This document shows, piece after piece, positions 11,871-24,219 of a DNA stretch of 64,000 bases; the first letter of the stretch is position 1; each line of letters opens with the position of its first letter. The notes under the pieces were generated by a model. It saw only the letters and a list, made by a program, of their open reading frames with translations. It was not told the origin of the DNA and did no database searches. The position numbers and the translations under genes are program-made. The stretch spans positions 446,636 to 510,635 of the forward strand of contig NMRA01000251.1 in the NCBI GenBank assembly GCA_002633005.1, given 5' to 3'. Source of the DNA: Phoronis australis (Eukaryota > Phoronida > Phoronidae).

Positions 11871-14536
11871 CTTTTACAGCACTGTAGCAAACAATAAAAA
11901 TAAGGACGATTGATACAATGACATAAGCAATGAATGTGTAAAGCAGCCGATACCCTGCCATTCACGTCACTGACACATCAGCCAATCAGCGATCGCTTTC
12001 AGGATTCAGTGTTTTAACTATGAATACGAGTCGGCTTTTGTTTGGCACGCAAGTGAGTTTTGTTTGTATGTTAGAACCAATTAACTGCAACATTATTTTG
12101 AATACAGTCCCCTTTTAAAGAAAAGGTCGTTTCCAGAAACTCATTCAAGGCATTGCATCGGATATCCCTGGTAATCTGCACATCTATGTACAGAATAATG
12201 CCCCATAATTAAGCTTTCAAAGTATGTTATGGGGCAATGATAGCCTTTTGCGTCACCATTTTTCGGATACCAGGAATCAAGGATGTGCCCCAACTATTAA
12301 GACTATTCGCATTGAACAAATTCTCAGTCACTGACAACACAAAATTGCATTACCGTAAAAAGGTGCTGGGAAAAACCTAATCAAATGTATCATGTCAGTA
12401 GAGATTGATAAATCACAGCATTATCGTACGTGAGATTTGAATCATAAGTCTAGTTAGGGTCCATGAATCTGTTGCAAGCCAGATAAAATGGCCTACAGAA
12501 GCCACTACGTTGAACAAGGAAGAGCATTCCTTGACTGACAAGGAAGAAAGTCATCGCCGATCAATTTATGGTAAGATGATTGTGACAGTTAAAAGTATAA
12601 AATGCAGAGCGTCTATATGTGGCATAAGCCTGTTGGATGCCAAAACTCCTAAGAAATGGATAGAATGACAAAAGCTACCAAAACTGAATTGATTTTGTTA
12701 ATAGGCCCAAATGTAGAAACAGGTTTGTGTCAGTTGTTGTGTAATATCACATTGCACAGCAGCTTCTGCATTTACACTGTTGAAAGACATGAAGACCATA
12801 GCCAGTCACAGACTTTCACTCTGTGCCACAAGAACCGTAAGTCATAGCACGCAACAAGATGATACTTGAAACTGCACAGACTAATTCAGGTACTGGAAAG
12901 TTTTGGAAAAACTACAGGACTTATAACGCAAAGGCAATATCATAATGCTAAATCATTATGATATAATATTTTAAAAAATTATTGTTGTTTTCCTAGAAAG
13001 GCTTTAAAAGCATGCCAAACCTGGTTTTGGCTTACTAAAAATGACTTTCTTATACAGATCTCAGAAAAAAAATGTTGCCTTGTAACACTCGACAAACCTC
13101 AAAAGTTTGGAAAAAAAATTTAAACTTCTTTTGAAGTCTGCAAAACAGGCAAGTGTGACCCACGCATTTAGCAAAACAGCAACTGTAGGAAAAGACCATT
13201 TACCAAGGACCATAATGTGCAATTTGGGAGATAAGGTTATGAGTTTTTAGTTAATTCCTGCTTTTATCTTTCAAGATTGACGCCAATGATACATTAGCAG
13301 GTGACAAAATGAGGATTGGTTGAAATAATCAAAACAGGGTTCAGTATCCTTTTAAATTTACCTTCAAAATTAGCTCCAAAAATAAATGTTGGACAAGACT
13401 CTCTTAAATTTTGCTCTAATTTCTGTTTTTGTAGTCAATAGAAAGATTAGAAATTCTTTGGAAAAAGGGGTGCTGTCCTATTTTTTCCCAATAAAAAATT
13501 TTTATTGTTCACAAAGTGAATCCTAAATGTATTTCTACGAACTCGAGCTGCTGTGACTAATATTTTAGTACACTTTGACAACAAAAACTTCAAAGCCTAA
13601 TTTCTAATAGGCTATGCTACAGGCTTCGAAAGTACCTGTTCAAATACCTCAAAATAGGGCTCCGTACATTCCAAAATGCTAAGAATGACACAAATCCTGT
13701 ATGGCAATATTAATAGCAAGGTCAGCATCAGTTTTTACAATACCTTTCTCAGACATTCTCTTTAAGGTTATCCAAAACCTTGTCAAGAAGTGCGCACTTA
13801 GCCAAATATCTACATATTAAGTATAAAATTTAACTCGGTAATGGTATATATTTTCTAACAGTAGAAAGCCTGTAGATTTCTGATTATTTTAGTTTCTACT
13901 AATCTGCCATTGGTTGGGTCATGTGATCATGTGAAACAGTACAATCATGGCAAAAGGTGCCTGGACCATTAAATTCACGTCCCTGTGCTCAAATGGTTAT
14001 GTAAGTCCTTATTGACAAATCTGCGTGTTAAGACAATTGAAATATCTACATATCATTGATTTCAATTGAGTAAAAGCAAATGATTTTTAAAAGTAGAAAG
14101 CCTGTAGAATTTGTTTTGACTTTTTATCAATTAGGTCACACGACCGTGTCTTTCTAGTACATTTTATCACAAAAACAAAAATAAAGAGCTAGCAAAACAA
14201 TGGCATCAATAACAAGTCTTAATCAAATTTTACTTGATAAAAATGTTGAAGAAAAGGACTCAAAAACACTGGAACAGTTTTTTAAATTAACATTTGTTTC
14301 AATTTTATGCAGCTTTTGATTTTTATGAAAACGATGAAAGTTCTACTATTTATAATTCTAATTTGGATCACTTTAAAAACAATTCCAAACAGCATTCAGA
14401 ATTCAATGCAGTGAGTAAACGATGTGTGTTGGTTCGGTACAGCTGAATAAAAGGAACAAATTTTCAAAAATTTGAACACTACTAGGAACATGATTAAATA
14501 CAAGAAAACTTATCTGTAAAATACTGTTGGAATTGC
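11871..14536. other. Intergenic, upstream of CARD gene B
   Basis: AT-rich non-coding sequence. It contains a dispersed element around 12990-13350 and otherwise nothing I can name. Confidence 0.5.
12990..13350 (+). repeat. Dispersed MITE-like repeat, partner at 28687-29003
   Basis: It shares with 28687-29003 the ordered words GTAAYMCTCGACAAMCCTCAAAAGTT, GTCTGCWAAAY-GGCAAG, GAAAGACCA and GGTTYAGTATCCTT. Confidence 0.5.
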
Positions 14537-14602
14537 AGACAAGACATTCTAGCAAACGGTGAAACCATCACAGCCAACTTGAACACAGCAAGAAGATGGA
14601 CG

Positions 14603-14776
14603 ATGCAAAAACCAGCTGAACAAGGGGCAGCCATGTCTTCAAAGCAAAGGCGACAGAAGACTTTGCTTTTGAAAAAATTACCTGAGCTCTACCAGGATTT
14701 GGTTGTTGGATATATGCTTCCCGCAAAACTACATGCAACAGGAGCTCTTGATATAGAAGCGCTCGAAAGCATACAG
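14603..14776 (+). CDS. Gene B exon 1: first half of CARD
   Basis: It codes for MQKPAEQGAAMSSKQRRQ and the first CARD helices to ALESIQ, then donor GTACTT (phase 0). The second ATG (14633) gives 48 residues, against 49 in gene A exon 1. Confidence 0.7.
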
Positions 14777-17700
14777 GTACTTCAATATTCTAAAGGAATA
14801 TGAGATCTTTGTTGCAGAACCATTGTTTCCATTAGGCGATATTTACAAAATGGCACCTGATCATGATATTCTTTTATGTAAACTTAAAAATTTTCTTAGA
14901 CTTTTCTTCACATTTGCTGCTGATGTAAAAAGCAAGTCCAACAATACACTTATTTTGCTGGACTTCTAGAAGAATAAACAATTGTAGTTTCTGTGGAACT
15001 TAAAGTGGTTAAAACCACTATTTAGCTGGTTTCTGAAGCGACTAGGCTGTCAGCATCATTTAACTTTCATTCATAGCATTTCATGTTGCAACTATAAGTT
15101 CAGTATTCCCAAAACAAAAAAAAAACAGAAGAAAGGTAAAAGTTTGTTAGCTCCAGGGACATGAGTGTGAGGCGTGAACATACTCAGCGCCAGTGTGTCA
15201 TGTCCACCAACATGCGCATTTCTAGTACAACATTGAGCCATATCTACACTTCTACGGACGGACGCCGTACGGACGCCGGACGGACACCGGACGCACGGAC
15301 AGACATAGATGACGGCATAATGCGTCCACACATAAATGTGTGAGCGCATAAAAATGCTTCAACAATCTTAAAAATTATTTGGAAAAATAAACAAGATAAT
15401 CAAACTTCCATTTTTTCAAAAACATTCAATATTCATTTATGTTATGTCAAGTTATGTCTATGGCATAACTTAAAAATGTATTATTTTTTAACAATCATAC
15501 AACTTGTTAGGGACGACTTCTGACATTTTCAGGCATTTTTTGAGACTTGAACAATGACTTGTCTAAACAGGGTGGGTTAATTTGCAAGATATTTTACAGT
15601 TATTCTATTGCCTATGGACAAGGGAACTGTCTCATATTTTCTATTTTCCTTCAAAAAATAGAAATCAGTGACCAAAAGAGAATAGGGATTTTTTAAAGAG
15701 AGCCTTTGATGGCCAATTCTTTACAGGTAAATCAAAAATATGAGACAAGGATTCATGAGTACTCACAGCAGTGGCAGATCTACATTTTCAGTAAGGGGGG
15801 TTTAGGATTTTGAGCGAATCCGAGGCGCGTAGCGCTGAGCAGAAGGAAGGTTGGGAGGGAGACCCCTCCCGTGTAAGATTTTTTGTGGTTTTTAGTAGCT
15901 GATTTCGTTTTTCTGGCAAAATTTTTTTCAATTTTGATTTTTGATCCTGTCCCAAGGGGGGGGGGGGTTTGAACCCCTTAACCCCCACCCCCCCGTAGAT
16001 CTGTCTCTGCACCGTATATATTAAATCATCCATGCTTAAGATTTTCACATTCAGAGCAAAAATGAGTATATTCTCAAAGAATGTTAGTTTCATAATTATT
16101 AAAAAAAAAAACAGTGCAGGTGGTCTGATGTCATTTGCGGTGAATCAGAAGTGCGCATAATTATTAACAATGTACAATGTTTTAAGCTATGCATTATAAG
16201 GATTCAATCCAGGAAAATTTAGAAAGCATAAACCGTATTTGTCCAGGTTATCATCCATGGTGCTTAAATATACGTGTTGCCAACATTTGAATTCCTAAAA
16301 TTGAGAGGTGGCAGAAGCTGATGTCCGAAAATCCTCATCAGCCGGCCTCTTCACAGAAGAAACGTAACGGGAATTTTCAAAATCATCCTTAGTGTTTGGT
16401 TGATAGAAGGTAATAGGTAAAAAGCTTAATAGGAAAACATCTGACAAATCTCATCAAAGTCCTGGCGGGGGGTGGCAGAGACAGAGATAAGGGCGATATG
16501 CACCCACACATAAAAGTGATATGAAAAATTTGGTACCAGCAAACATTGACAATGAATTTTATTTTGAATACAGTACAATATTGACTTCTGGAATGTCTTT
16601 CAAATAAACATGTCATAGTGCGACCAAATTTTCCCCCGCCACCTTAGGATCCACACATTTCTAAGGTCGTCATTTTATTTGGTAATGCTCGTTCTGCAAA
16701 GATAAGCCAGATAAATCTCTTTGTAGAACAGTGTTGCCAAGAAATGTGAAAATTTTCACACAATTATAATTCTCAAAATATTTACATGAGAAAATGTTGG
16801 CGTTGTGTAGAATTTGGACTCTGCCAGACTTTGAATGTCGCTGGTCAGGTTTTCTTTTAGACATTAGACACCACAAACATTGTTTTTTATTCATTTTAAT
16901 GACACAAACTATTGATTGCAGAATGAAAACGAGAACAGAAGGAAGATATGGATAATGATAAAGAGTATGCAAGGTCCAAACGTTTTAGACACGTTTATTC
17001 AGGCACTTCAAGACACAAATCCGTTCGTGACCGAGATGTTACAGAAAGCTAATAGAAAGTCACTAGAAGGTTAGTCCTCGACAGTCAGTTCACAATATTT
17101 GATTTGCAAGCTCTAGGAAACAGCAGTAAAATAGATTTCTTTCCTTTTCAATTTACTACAATGTTAGTTGGTAATTGGAGGACAACCTTAGTTCTAAAAG
17201 GAACTGAACATGAAATCAATGTTCCACCTGAATTCCGACTCCATGATGCAAGCCTTTTGTTGGGCAGTTTACAATCAGTGCTGCTTGGATGGTGAATACA
17301 CACCTGGGGAACACTAATTAACACGGAAAATGTTCTTTGCAAAAATTCAACATAAAAATGGTTGCTTTAGTTTTAAAAGCAAAGCCCAGGCAGGCACTTC
17401 TACAAACTGTTGGGTTAAGATCATGCAAAAAGTCTGATGTTGTCCAACTTCTGAACATCATATCTCAGAAATAGCTCATTGGATTCACATGAAACTTTCA
17501 GATACTATGCTGTTGTACAAAATGCGGTTAAAAGAATTGTCTTTAAAATGTTCCACTTTTGCATGCAAAATAGAAGCTTATAAAATGAGTTGCATAAAAT
17601 CAAAATGGAATGATTAATTAAAAAAACTGTTAGTAACAACGTTTTTGAGATTTTATCTTGAATAATTGTATCATATAAAGTTTGGTCATGTTATTGGTCC

Positions 17701-20700
17701 TGTTGTTTTACTATGAATGTACCTTAACTTTTTTACTAAATTCCCTAAAAAGTAAGGTCACATGACCTAACTCGTGGCGCATTGGTATAATCTGTTTGCT
17801 GAGTAAAATAGTTTTGTAAATATTTGTCTAAATGTATAAACTTGTGCATAAGGTCCAGCATAACTTTAATGACCATTCAAATCGACTATTTTACAAAGTT
17901 AGGAATTAAAGCTAGGCAGAATTTGTGGGTTGCAGGCAAGCACGTTGTCTGCATTTCAGGAAGTACCGTCTTATCTTGATGTTGGCTCATTTCAGCAACT
18001 GAAATGAGCCAACATCAAGATAAGACGGTAGTTTAAATTAAGGTTGGACATATAACAGAGCATGGGCTGTCAAAGGTGAAAATTTGGAAAATTGAGGTGT
18101 GAGAATGGAGTGAAGCATGGCTGTTTATCATTAACAACAAGGAGCAGATTGGAGGACTCCATATTTAACATACTGTTAATTGTCCACTGATTTTATCAGT
18201 AAACTCCTATTTTAGACACATTTGGCAACACTGATAATATCAGGAACAGCAAATCTTCAATTATTTTGAACATATCAAAAATGTTCTTACCCATAATGTT
18301 GATGAGAAATTTTCTCAGTTTCTTTCAATATACAATTATCAAAAACTGGATACTTTTTGAAATGCAACAGCAGTCAGGTTTTAAGATTTTATTTTAGATA
18401 AATAATAGCCATTAAAGCGAACGTAGTCAGGCGTGACTGGTTTCACTTTTGCATCCTGGCAGACCTGTATCCATATGAGAAAGGCACCGAAGTAGCTGAA
18501 TTACTGGACGATGTCAAGACTTTGACTGAAGAGGAGAAGGACAAACTAATACACCATCTTGCACTGAAGGCTGACTTAAACAAAGAGAAAGAAGAGAATA
18601 AGTAAGATCTGAAAATTATGTCCATGTTATTCAAGTGGCACTCACATCTTGTAACAAACTAATCGTCAACTGAAAACATTCAACAAAACAGACACCAGGT
18701 CACAGAATTGACATCTAGATCTTGCGCTCTGTAATCCCCAAGCCATCATAATTGTCACAGAATGCGAGTCGAACACTGCACAAGTGTGGGTCTACTAAAC
18801 AGCAGAGTTCAATAAGATGACATCACAAAAACTGCAGCAGAGCACACAGGTAGATCAAAGTTGTTTCTATGTAAGTAAGCCTTGTCTTCAATATAACTGT
18901 CCTCGAGTTTCTAGGCACCATTCTCTTTGATTTCAAGTCAATGTGAGGAAAACAATAAAATTTCCATCACAAAACCTAACTTCTGATCTAGCCCACTCAC
19001 CAGTATGAAGTACCGTAAACTCGCCGGTTAATGTCCATGCCCATGTAATCGTCCATCCCCGATTTTTGGTCAACTTTCGGTTTAAGCGTCCACTGCTTGG
19101 GTAATCGCCCATCCCCTACTTTGTGCTAATTTCCATGTAAGCATCCACCTCTCGGGTAATCGCCCATCCCCAACTTACCGTTTACAGAACTTGCACTTGA
19201 ACTCGTGCTTTTGTTCACAGCTTCGCCTCGGCCTCAGACTTCCGTGTGTGCAGAAATACGGCATGCTTACGCCTGTGTACAATTGTCTCGAAAAGTGTGT
19301 TTTGCAGCTGGCGTTTGTGAAATAATTCAAGCACTGCAACCACCTTTTTTAAACTTATCAACTGATCTTTTGTTAAATTAATATAGGCCTACTCCGTAGA
19401 TTTTTATAGAAGTGACGCTAGCCTACTACAAGATTAGCGTATGACGTCCTGGTCGTCATTGATGTAGGTTTGTCTAGGTGACAGGTTTTCGAATTACCTA
19501 GTCTAAATTTTCTTTTATCAGACACGCAGCATTCTTGGCACACCTTCGTCTGCGTTTCCAAGCCACCATTTTACCCGACAAACCACACGCAGTCGAGTAA
19601 AACTTACTTTAGTCTATAGCTCAAGAAATTGTCTGCTAAGAATGGAGAAACGGTGTTGATATGGTGTGTGTAGCACCGACAGTCGTTATGCTGCTCCAGA
19701 ATAATATCCCGTCATTTTATGGCATGTCCTAAGCCAAAAAATGATGTTGAAAAGCGTAAACTATGGATCAAACTGTACGGCCACACGAGCAGCTGAACTT
19801 AGCGATGTTGCTTGATAACTCGAAGGCTATAATAAACACAAACATATTAGTTCCAAGATACGCACTTTTCAGCTTGGTGGCTATGGTACAGGACTATCTC
19901 AGATTTTGACTCCCGAGTTTCCTACGTCTGGCCGCCTTGGTCTCGGCACCTGCTGGATCTTAGCACTCTAGTGGTAGTCCCCGGAAATTGTTGTTTTCAA
20001 GGACATTTTTATTTTATGTTTTTTTATTTATTTCAACCTAATGGACATTATTTTGTTTCGTATCAGAGGTACATTTTTGTTATTCATAAACCATAGGCTG
20101 GCATTCAACTGAACTTCTCTCCCGGTCAAAATTCAGAGATTCGATCGGCACAGGGAAGGGCACTGGATTACTGCCGCAACTCAAAGCCTTGGTCGAGCTG
20201 TTGTCACTAAAAATAAACTGTTGAATTACTTTTTGACGTGTACCTCTAGTATACACTATGTCTGTAGAGTTAGAGAGAGCTCATTTTGAAGTTATTCAAA
20301 CATGATATTTAGATTTATGAAGTTTTGAAAAAGAATTTGAGTTATTTTTGTAAATACTCTATTTTTGTAACTACCACACCAGACTTGTAATCTTTTGTAA
20401 CCATACCACGACTAAGTGATAATGCTACCTTCAAAATTAAATGAAAGCTACCTTTATACAATGAAACTACAAAAAAATGTCAAGTTCATAAGCAGGTAGG
20501 CCTAACTTAAATGTCTTAATGGTGCAAACCAACAATTCCATAGGTTGCCGCAAGCAAAATGAAACAGAAAGAGCGTGAAGCCTGAGGAAATATTGAGTTC
20601 AGTAACTAGGACCGGTAGCGGAAGAGGAGGGGGCTCAGACCACAGATCGCGGCGGAATTGTGTTCCTGTTTTTTTTAGTCCACCGATAGATTTTCTAAAT

Positions 20701-23700
20701 TGAGGTCCAAAGGCCTACATCCCTGGCCCTTGAAACTTTCAGGCCGCCTGTGCACATACAATCGCACTTTGCCCAATTCCACGAGGCAACATATGTGGTA
20801 CCTGTGGTATCCTAGATCCGCCACTGAATTCCAGACATTAATTTGACTTAGACACAGCCCTAGACCTACCGAAGCTAACTGTTTGCCTACGACTAGATGA
20901 GTGTGTACCTGAGCTATGAACCTGAATTTTTTGATCAAAATATTTCGTTACAAGATTAAAAAAGCATAAACAGTGCTATCGAGTTGACCTAGTCAGAGAC
21001 TATAGTGCATGTGTTGTCTGTAATATATGACCTACTTTACTCCAGGAGTCCTACCAGTTGTGACCTACTTTTCATTTGGCGAAATTTAGCAGAAGACAGA
21101 ATAAAAATATCGGTGAATCTTCACTGATTTTATTCGAAAGATCATGAAATCCCATATCATGAACGTACAATTCTCTGTTGAAAAGCAGCGCCTCTTGTCT
21201 CTGTCGAAGCGTTTTCAAATAGTGCAAAAAACACTCATCGATTCCACCAGGAATGTCGTTTAGCGACAATGTATTTGCCTCTGACATCTCATTCGATTGT
21301 CAGGTATCACGTGACTTTTCGCACAGGGGCAGAGCTTGCGATAGGTCAATTGCAAACGTTTAGTGTCGGTCAGGAACAAACAGTCCATGTTTTTAATCCA
21401 GCAACAGATAAACTAAACAGTGAATCAAAAGTATATCGCGTTTAATATGCAGATGACATAAACAACTATGAGATGGGACCTGAAGGGTTCCAACAAAACA
21501 CAATCATACGAACAACACTTACAATACAATGGCGCTGGAAACGACATGTAGTCCCGTTCACTGATCTGAAACGGTGCTCGCTGATACAGTAAGTAGACTG
21601 CCATGCAAGTTTCATAAAGCTCTGTGGCACAACATTTTGCAGCACGCTAATATATTTGAAAACATCGTACTTTATAACAACGTTCTCGCGAAATCACCCT
21701 TTCAAAGTTGAAATCCTGTTTCTGTTTGAGCCGTGAGAAACTTTGTGGTTGTCGGGTTCCACTGTTTGACCAAGCTTACCAGTTTCATGCTCGAATAAAC
21801 AACCCGTGAGCTTTCCCAGTTCGGCTAAAACTTGGACGTAAGCGGCCACTGCTTGAGTAATTGCTCACCCCCGACTTTTTGCCAATTTTTTCGGTTTAAG
21901 CGCCCACTTCTTGGGTAATTGCCCACCCCTCNNNNNNNNNNNCCCCCCATCTCAGGGTTTCCCAATTTAAGCGACCTGGGTCTTAACCTGTGAGTTCCTC
22001 ATTCAAATTACAGATGATTTCAGGGCTTGACAAGAACTGACAGTTCTTTACTGCTGATGACCAGGATCTACAAGTAGTAGACTTGTCACGGCATGTCATT
22101 TTAGTTATGCGCCGGCCATGGTCTCAAGGAAAAGTTGAATTGTTAGATCTCTGGAAACCCAAAAAGTCACTTCTAGTCTGAGTAAAAGAACAAGTTGCAA
22201 GAGTGGCAAATGGTCTATATCAAAGATTCACTTCATACATTATGTTTAAGACTTCCTTAAGAGTAACGATGAACAACATCCTTATTACAGGTACTTGCAA
22301 CAAGAAATAGAACGCCTAAGATCTAATAGTGATGATCCTAACCACAAAAAGGTAGAAAACTTGGCAGTAGTAGGTGAAGATGAGGTACCTAAAGAGGATG
22401 TGTCGACCAGAACAACAGAGTCAAGTGAAACACTGAATGACCAACATAGGGAACTTGAACAGATTACTAGCGACCTAAAAGAATTAGTCGACAAAATAAA
22501 CTACATGGCAATACAGATACTTCGTCAACCAACAGATAACCTTAGCAGCCCTCCTGAAATCCTGAATCTGTTGGAGCAAAAGTTTCAGGGTCAAGGTGTC
22601 ACTGATAGGTGGGTGTACCAAGTTGACTAACAAAATAATAATCTAACAAGATGAAAGTTATGTAAGGCACTTTGTGTTGTAAAAATAAGACACTTGACCA
22701 TTTGTGCTAAATATAAACAGAATTTCTTTAAGTAGTGCACCACTGAATATCAAGTTATAGCGGTGCTTTGGTGACATAAAATCCTTAAATAACATCTGAT
22801 TTGAAACTTACTAAAAAATTAACAACTACAATAATTATTGTACCTGAGTACAGCTATTTAGTAACCACAGATCACAAAATTATTTTTGCCATGCATTGCT
22901 TTATTTTCAGATTTCCAACTCAAGATCACCAATATTCCTGTGAGAGAAAAATAAGTGAACTGCAGCAAGAAATACAAAGATATCAGCAACAAATTGAAAA
23001 ATTAGAAAAAGACGCTGAAGATCGGCATGACATGGAGGCTACACTCAGAACCTGCACAGAAGAAAGGGACAAGAAAATTTATGATCTTCAAGGTACGGTC
23101 AAAGAGAATGATCAAATGAAAACAAAGTTGAACAGTCTCAGAGAAAGCAGGATGGAATGCATGGATTTGTTCTGTGAAGATTCAGAACAAAAGCAAACAC
23201 TGCAGCTATACATTACAGAACATAACTACCCACCAAGACAGATCACCGCAGAAATCAGGAAAACACTGTACATTACAAAACATGGATACCTTCCAAAACA
23301 GACAACCACAGAAATGAACAACAGCCAAAGACAACATTTCAACAATGACACAGTACACCTCTCGTACAATCAAGGATGTCAGAGTCTACAGCAAGATGAC
23401 AGTGAAAGTGGGTTACAAGAGCAAATAAGGCAGGAACCTCACAACCAATATAGAGCAGCTACAACACTGAGATCAAAAGCTCCTCCAAAACAAAGCCTGG
23501 GAGAACCAAATGTTGCAAATGAAGGGAGTTGCAGAGGACGACCTGCCAGCTCAGTACATCTTGCACTGCAGAACTCTGAAGAATTCCAACACGGTAGCAA
23601 TTCAAGGATCAGAACAGCATGTCCCAACCAACAGACTTCAGGAAAAAATATAACTGAAGGCAGCAACCGTAGTTACAACCACGACAACAACACTCAACAG

Positions 23701-24219
23701 CAAAGCTCAAGGAAAGTCATGGCTCACAGCAATGGCTGCAGCATGTTTCCAGAAATCAGTCCACGATCTTCCTCGCAACAAAGATCCAGCAAACACGAAG
23801 GCAGGAACAGGGAGGACAGTGTAAGGATGTCACAAACAGCAAGCTATTCTCCACACCAGAAAGGGAATAATGAAGTGTCTCAGCTTCCCATAGACCGTGT
23901 CACGCCAAAGAGTTCTGCCAATAGCAAAGGACTGTATAATGAGGATGTCCATCCACAAGCCCTTGTGCACCACACCAAACAACAGATCACAAAATCAGCT
24001 AAAAATATAAGGGGTCAAGAAACCATGAAAGTCAGCAACCTCTCCAACAAAACCCAGCTACCCATGCCATTAAATAATATCAAAACGACAAACAGTAACC
24101 TTAGTACAACAAAATCGACAAGAACAAGACAAGATCCTCATAAGATGAAGGTACAAAGGCAAAGAACTGGGAAATCAAACGCTGTGAAAAGAACCAAGAA
24201 TCAGTATGGAATCGGATGA
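14603..24219 (+). CDS. CARD / coiled-coil protein with Gln/Ser/Asn-rich tail (gene B)
   Basis: Five exons (14603-14776, 16922-17069, 18463-18601, 22291-22608, 22911-24219) join in frame to 695 residues from the first ATG, or 685 from the ATG at 14633, which matches gene A better in length. The open frame continues upstream to an acceptor-like CAG at 14538, so a further 5' exon cannot be excluded. The first three exons are paralogous to gene A with the same intron phases (0, 1, 2): a CARD (KLPELYQDLVVGYMLP, then SMQGPNVLDTFIQALQDT) and the linker LIHHLALKADLNKEKEEN. Exon 4 codes for acidic coiled coil, exon 5 for more coiled coil, a 20-residue tandem repeat, and ~300 residues rich in Q, S, N, T, R and K that are likely disordered. 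The gene A zinc motif is absent. Probable role: an oligomerising adaptor in innate immune or death signalling (inferred). Confidence 0.8.
15255..15305 (+). repeat. Short GGACG/GGACRC minisatellite
   Basis: About seven tandem copies of a degenerate CGGACGGACGCCG-type unit within roughly 50 bases. It creates spurious open frames on both strands. Confidence 0.7.
15768..16010. mobile_element. MITE with GCAGTGGCAGATCTAC ends
   Basis: The left end GCAGTGGCAGATCTAC and the right end GTAGATCTGTCTCTGC are inverted repeats with two mismatches, enclosing 243 bp with long G and C runs near the right end. A related end (CCTAGATCCGCCACTG) occurs at about 20810-20826. Confidence 0.65.
16922..17069 (+). CDS. 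Gene B exon 2: second half of CARD
   Basis: Acceptor GATTGCAG, donor GTTAGT (phase 1). GPNVLDTFIQALQDTNPFV occupies the place of GPDAFDKFVATCESTGQTH in gene A; the usual TGQ is replaced by TNP. No ATG-initiated open frame marks this exon; it is found by homology and splice sites. Confidence 0.8.
17964..18030. repeat. Perfect 32-bp inverted repeat with 3-bp spacer
   Basis: Arms 17964-17995 and 17999-18030 are exact reverse complements, starting TACCGTCTTATCTTGATG, separated only by CAA. It lies in intron 2 of gene B. Confidence 0.95.
18463..18601 (+). CDS. Gene B exon 3: helical linker
   Basis: Acceptor CCTGGCAG, donor GTAAGA (phase 2). LYPYEKGTEVAELLDD through KADLNKEKEEN parallels gene A exon 3. 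Confidence 0.85.
19015..19190. repeat. CGCCC-rich repeat, copy 3
   Basis: Three tandem units of the form GGGTAATCGCCCATCCCC + T-rich spacer + TTTAAGCGTCCAC, matching the element at 24-185. Confidence 0.65.
19340..19439 (-). repeat. Inverted partner of the 1626-1730 repeat
   Basis: TAGGCCTACTCCGTAGATTT and the bases that follow match the reverse complement of 1626-1730. Confidence 0.6.
21835..21975. repeat. CGCCC-rich repeat, copy 4, with assembly gap
   Basis: Two units of TTTAAGCGCCCAC / GGGTAATTGCCCACCCC. The N run 21932-21942 falls inside it, as expected where a tandem repeat disturbs assembly. Confidence 0.65.
22291..22608 (+). CDS. Gene B exon 4: coiled coil
   Basis: Acceptor TTATTACAG, donor GTGGGT (phase 2). 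106 codons, acidic, with heptad-like segments (ELEQITSDLKELVDKI). There is no separate equivalent in gene A, where this region is continuous with the terminal exon. Confidence 0.78.
22911..24219 (+). CDS. Gene B exon 5: coiled coil and low-complexity tail
   Basis: Acceptor TTATTTTCAG. It opens with KISELQQEIQRYQQQIEKLE, a clear coiled coil, then a 20-residue tandem repeat at 23206-23313 and a long polar, basic tail ending NQYGIG. Stop TGA at 24217-24219. Confidence 0.8.
23206..23313 (+). repeat. Tandem 20-residue repeat inside gene B
   Basis: LYITEHNYPPRQITAE (23206-23253) is followed 60 bases on by LYITKHGYLPKQTTTE (23266-23313). The two units share most positions and are in frame. Confidence 0.85.

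Larger units (their letters stand above)
14777..16921. other. Intron 1 of gene B
   Basis: It holds a GGACG-type minisatellite (15255-15305) and a MITE with G/C runs (15768-16010). No exon seen. Confidence 0.6.
18602..22290. other. Intron 3 of gene B (3.7 kb)
   Basis: Non-coding. It contains CGCCC repeats at 19015-19190 and 21835-21975, an inverted copy of the 1626 repeat at 19340-19439, a MITE end near 20826 and a gap of 11 Ns at 21932-21942. Confidence 0.6.

Noticed and set aside
11796-11897. 33-codon plus-strand frame beginning MTIPLEDNFFEEFEQSG
   Set aside because: Attractive composition, but it overlaps the edge of repeat R2 in antisense, is short and has no further support.
15161-15349. 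Open frames of 60 and 85 residues on both strands
   Set aside because: They are produced by the GGACG minisatellite and its flanks; no domain and no splice support.
15788-16093. 101-residue minus-strand frame with Pro-rich segment
   Set aside because: It is the translation of the MITE at 15768-16010, including its G/C runs.
20675-20938. 87-residue minus-strand frame
   Set aside because: It overlaps a MITE end (TAGATCCGCCACTG) and has no recognisable domain.
22801-22910. N-terminal 37 residues of the long frame at 22801-24219
   Set aside because: This is intron read-through. The exon begins at 22911 after TTATTTTCAG, with the phase required by exon 4.
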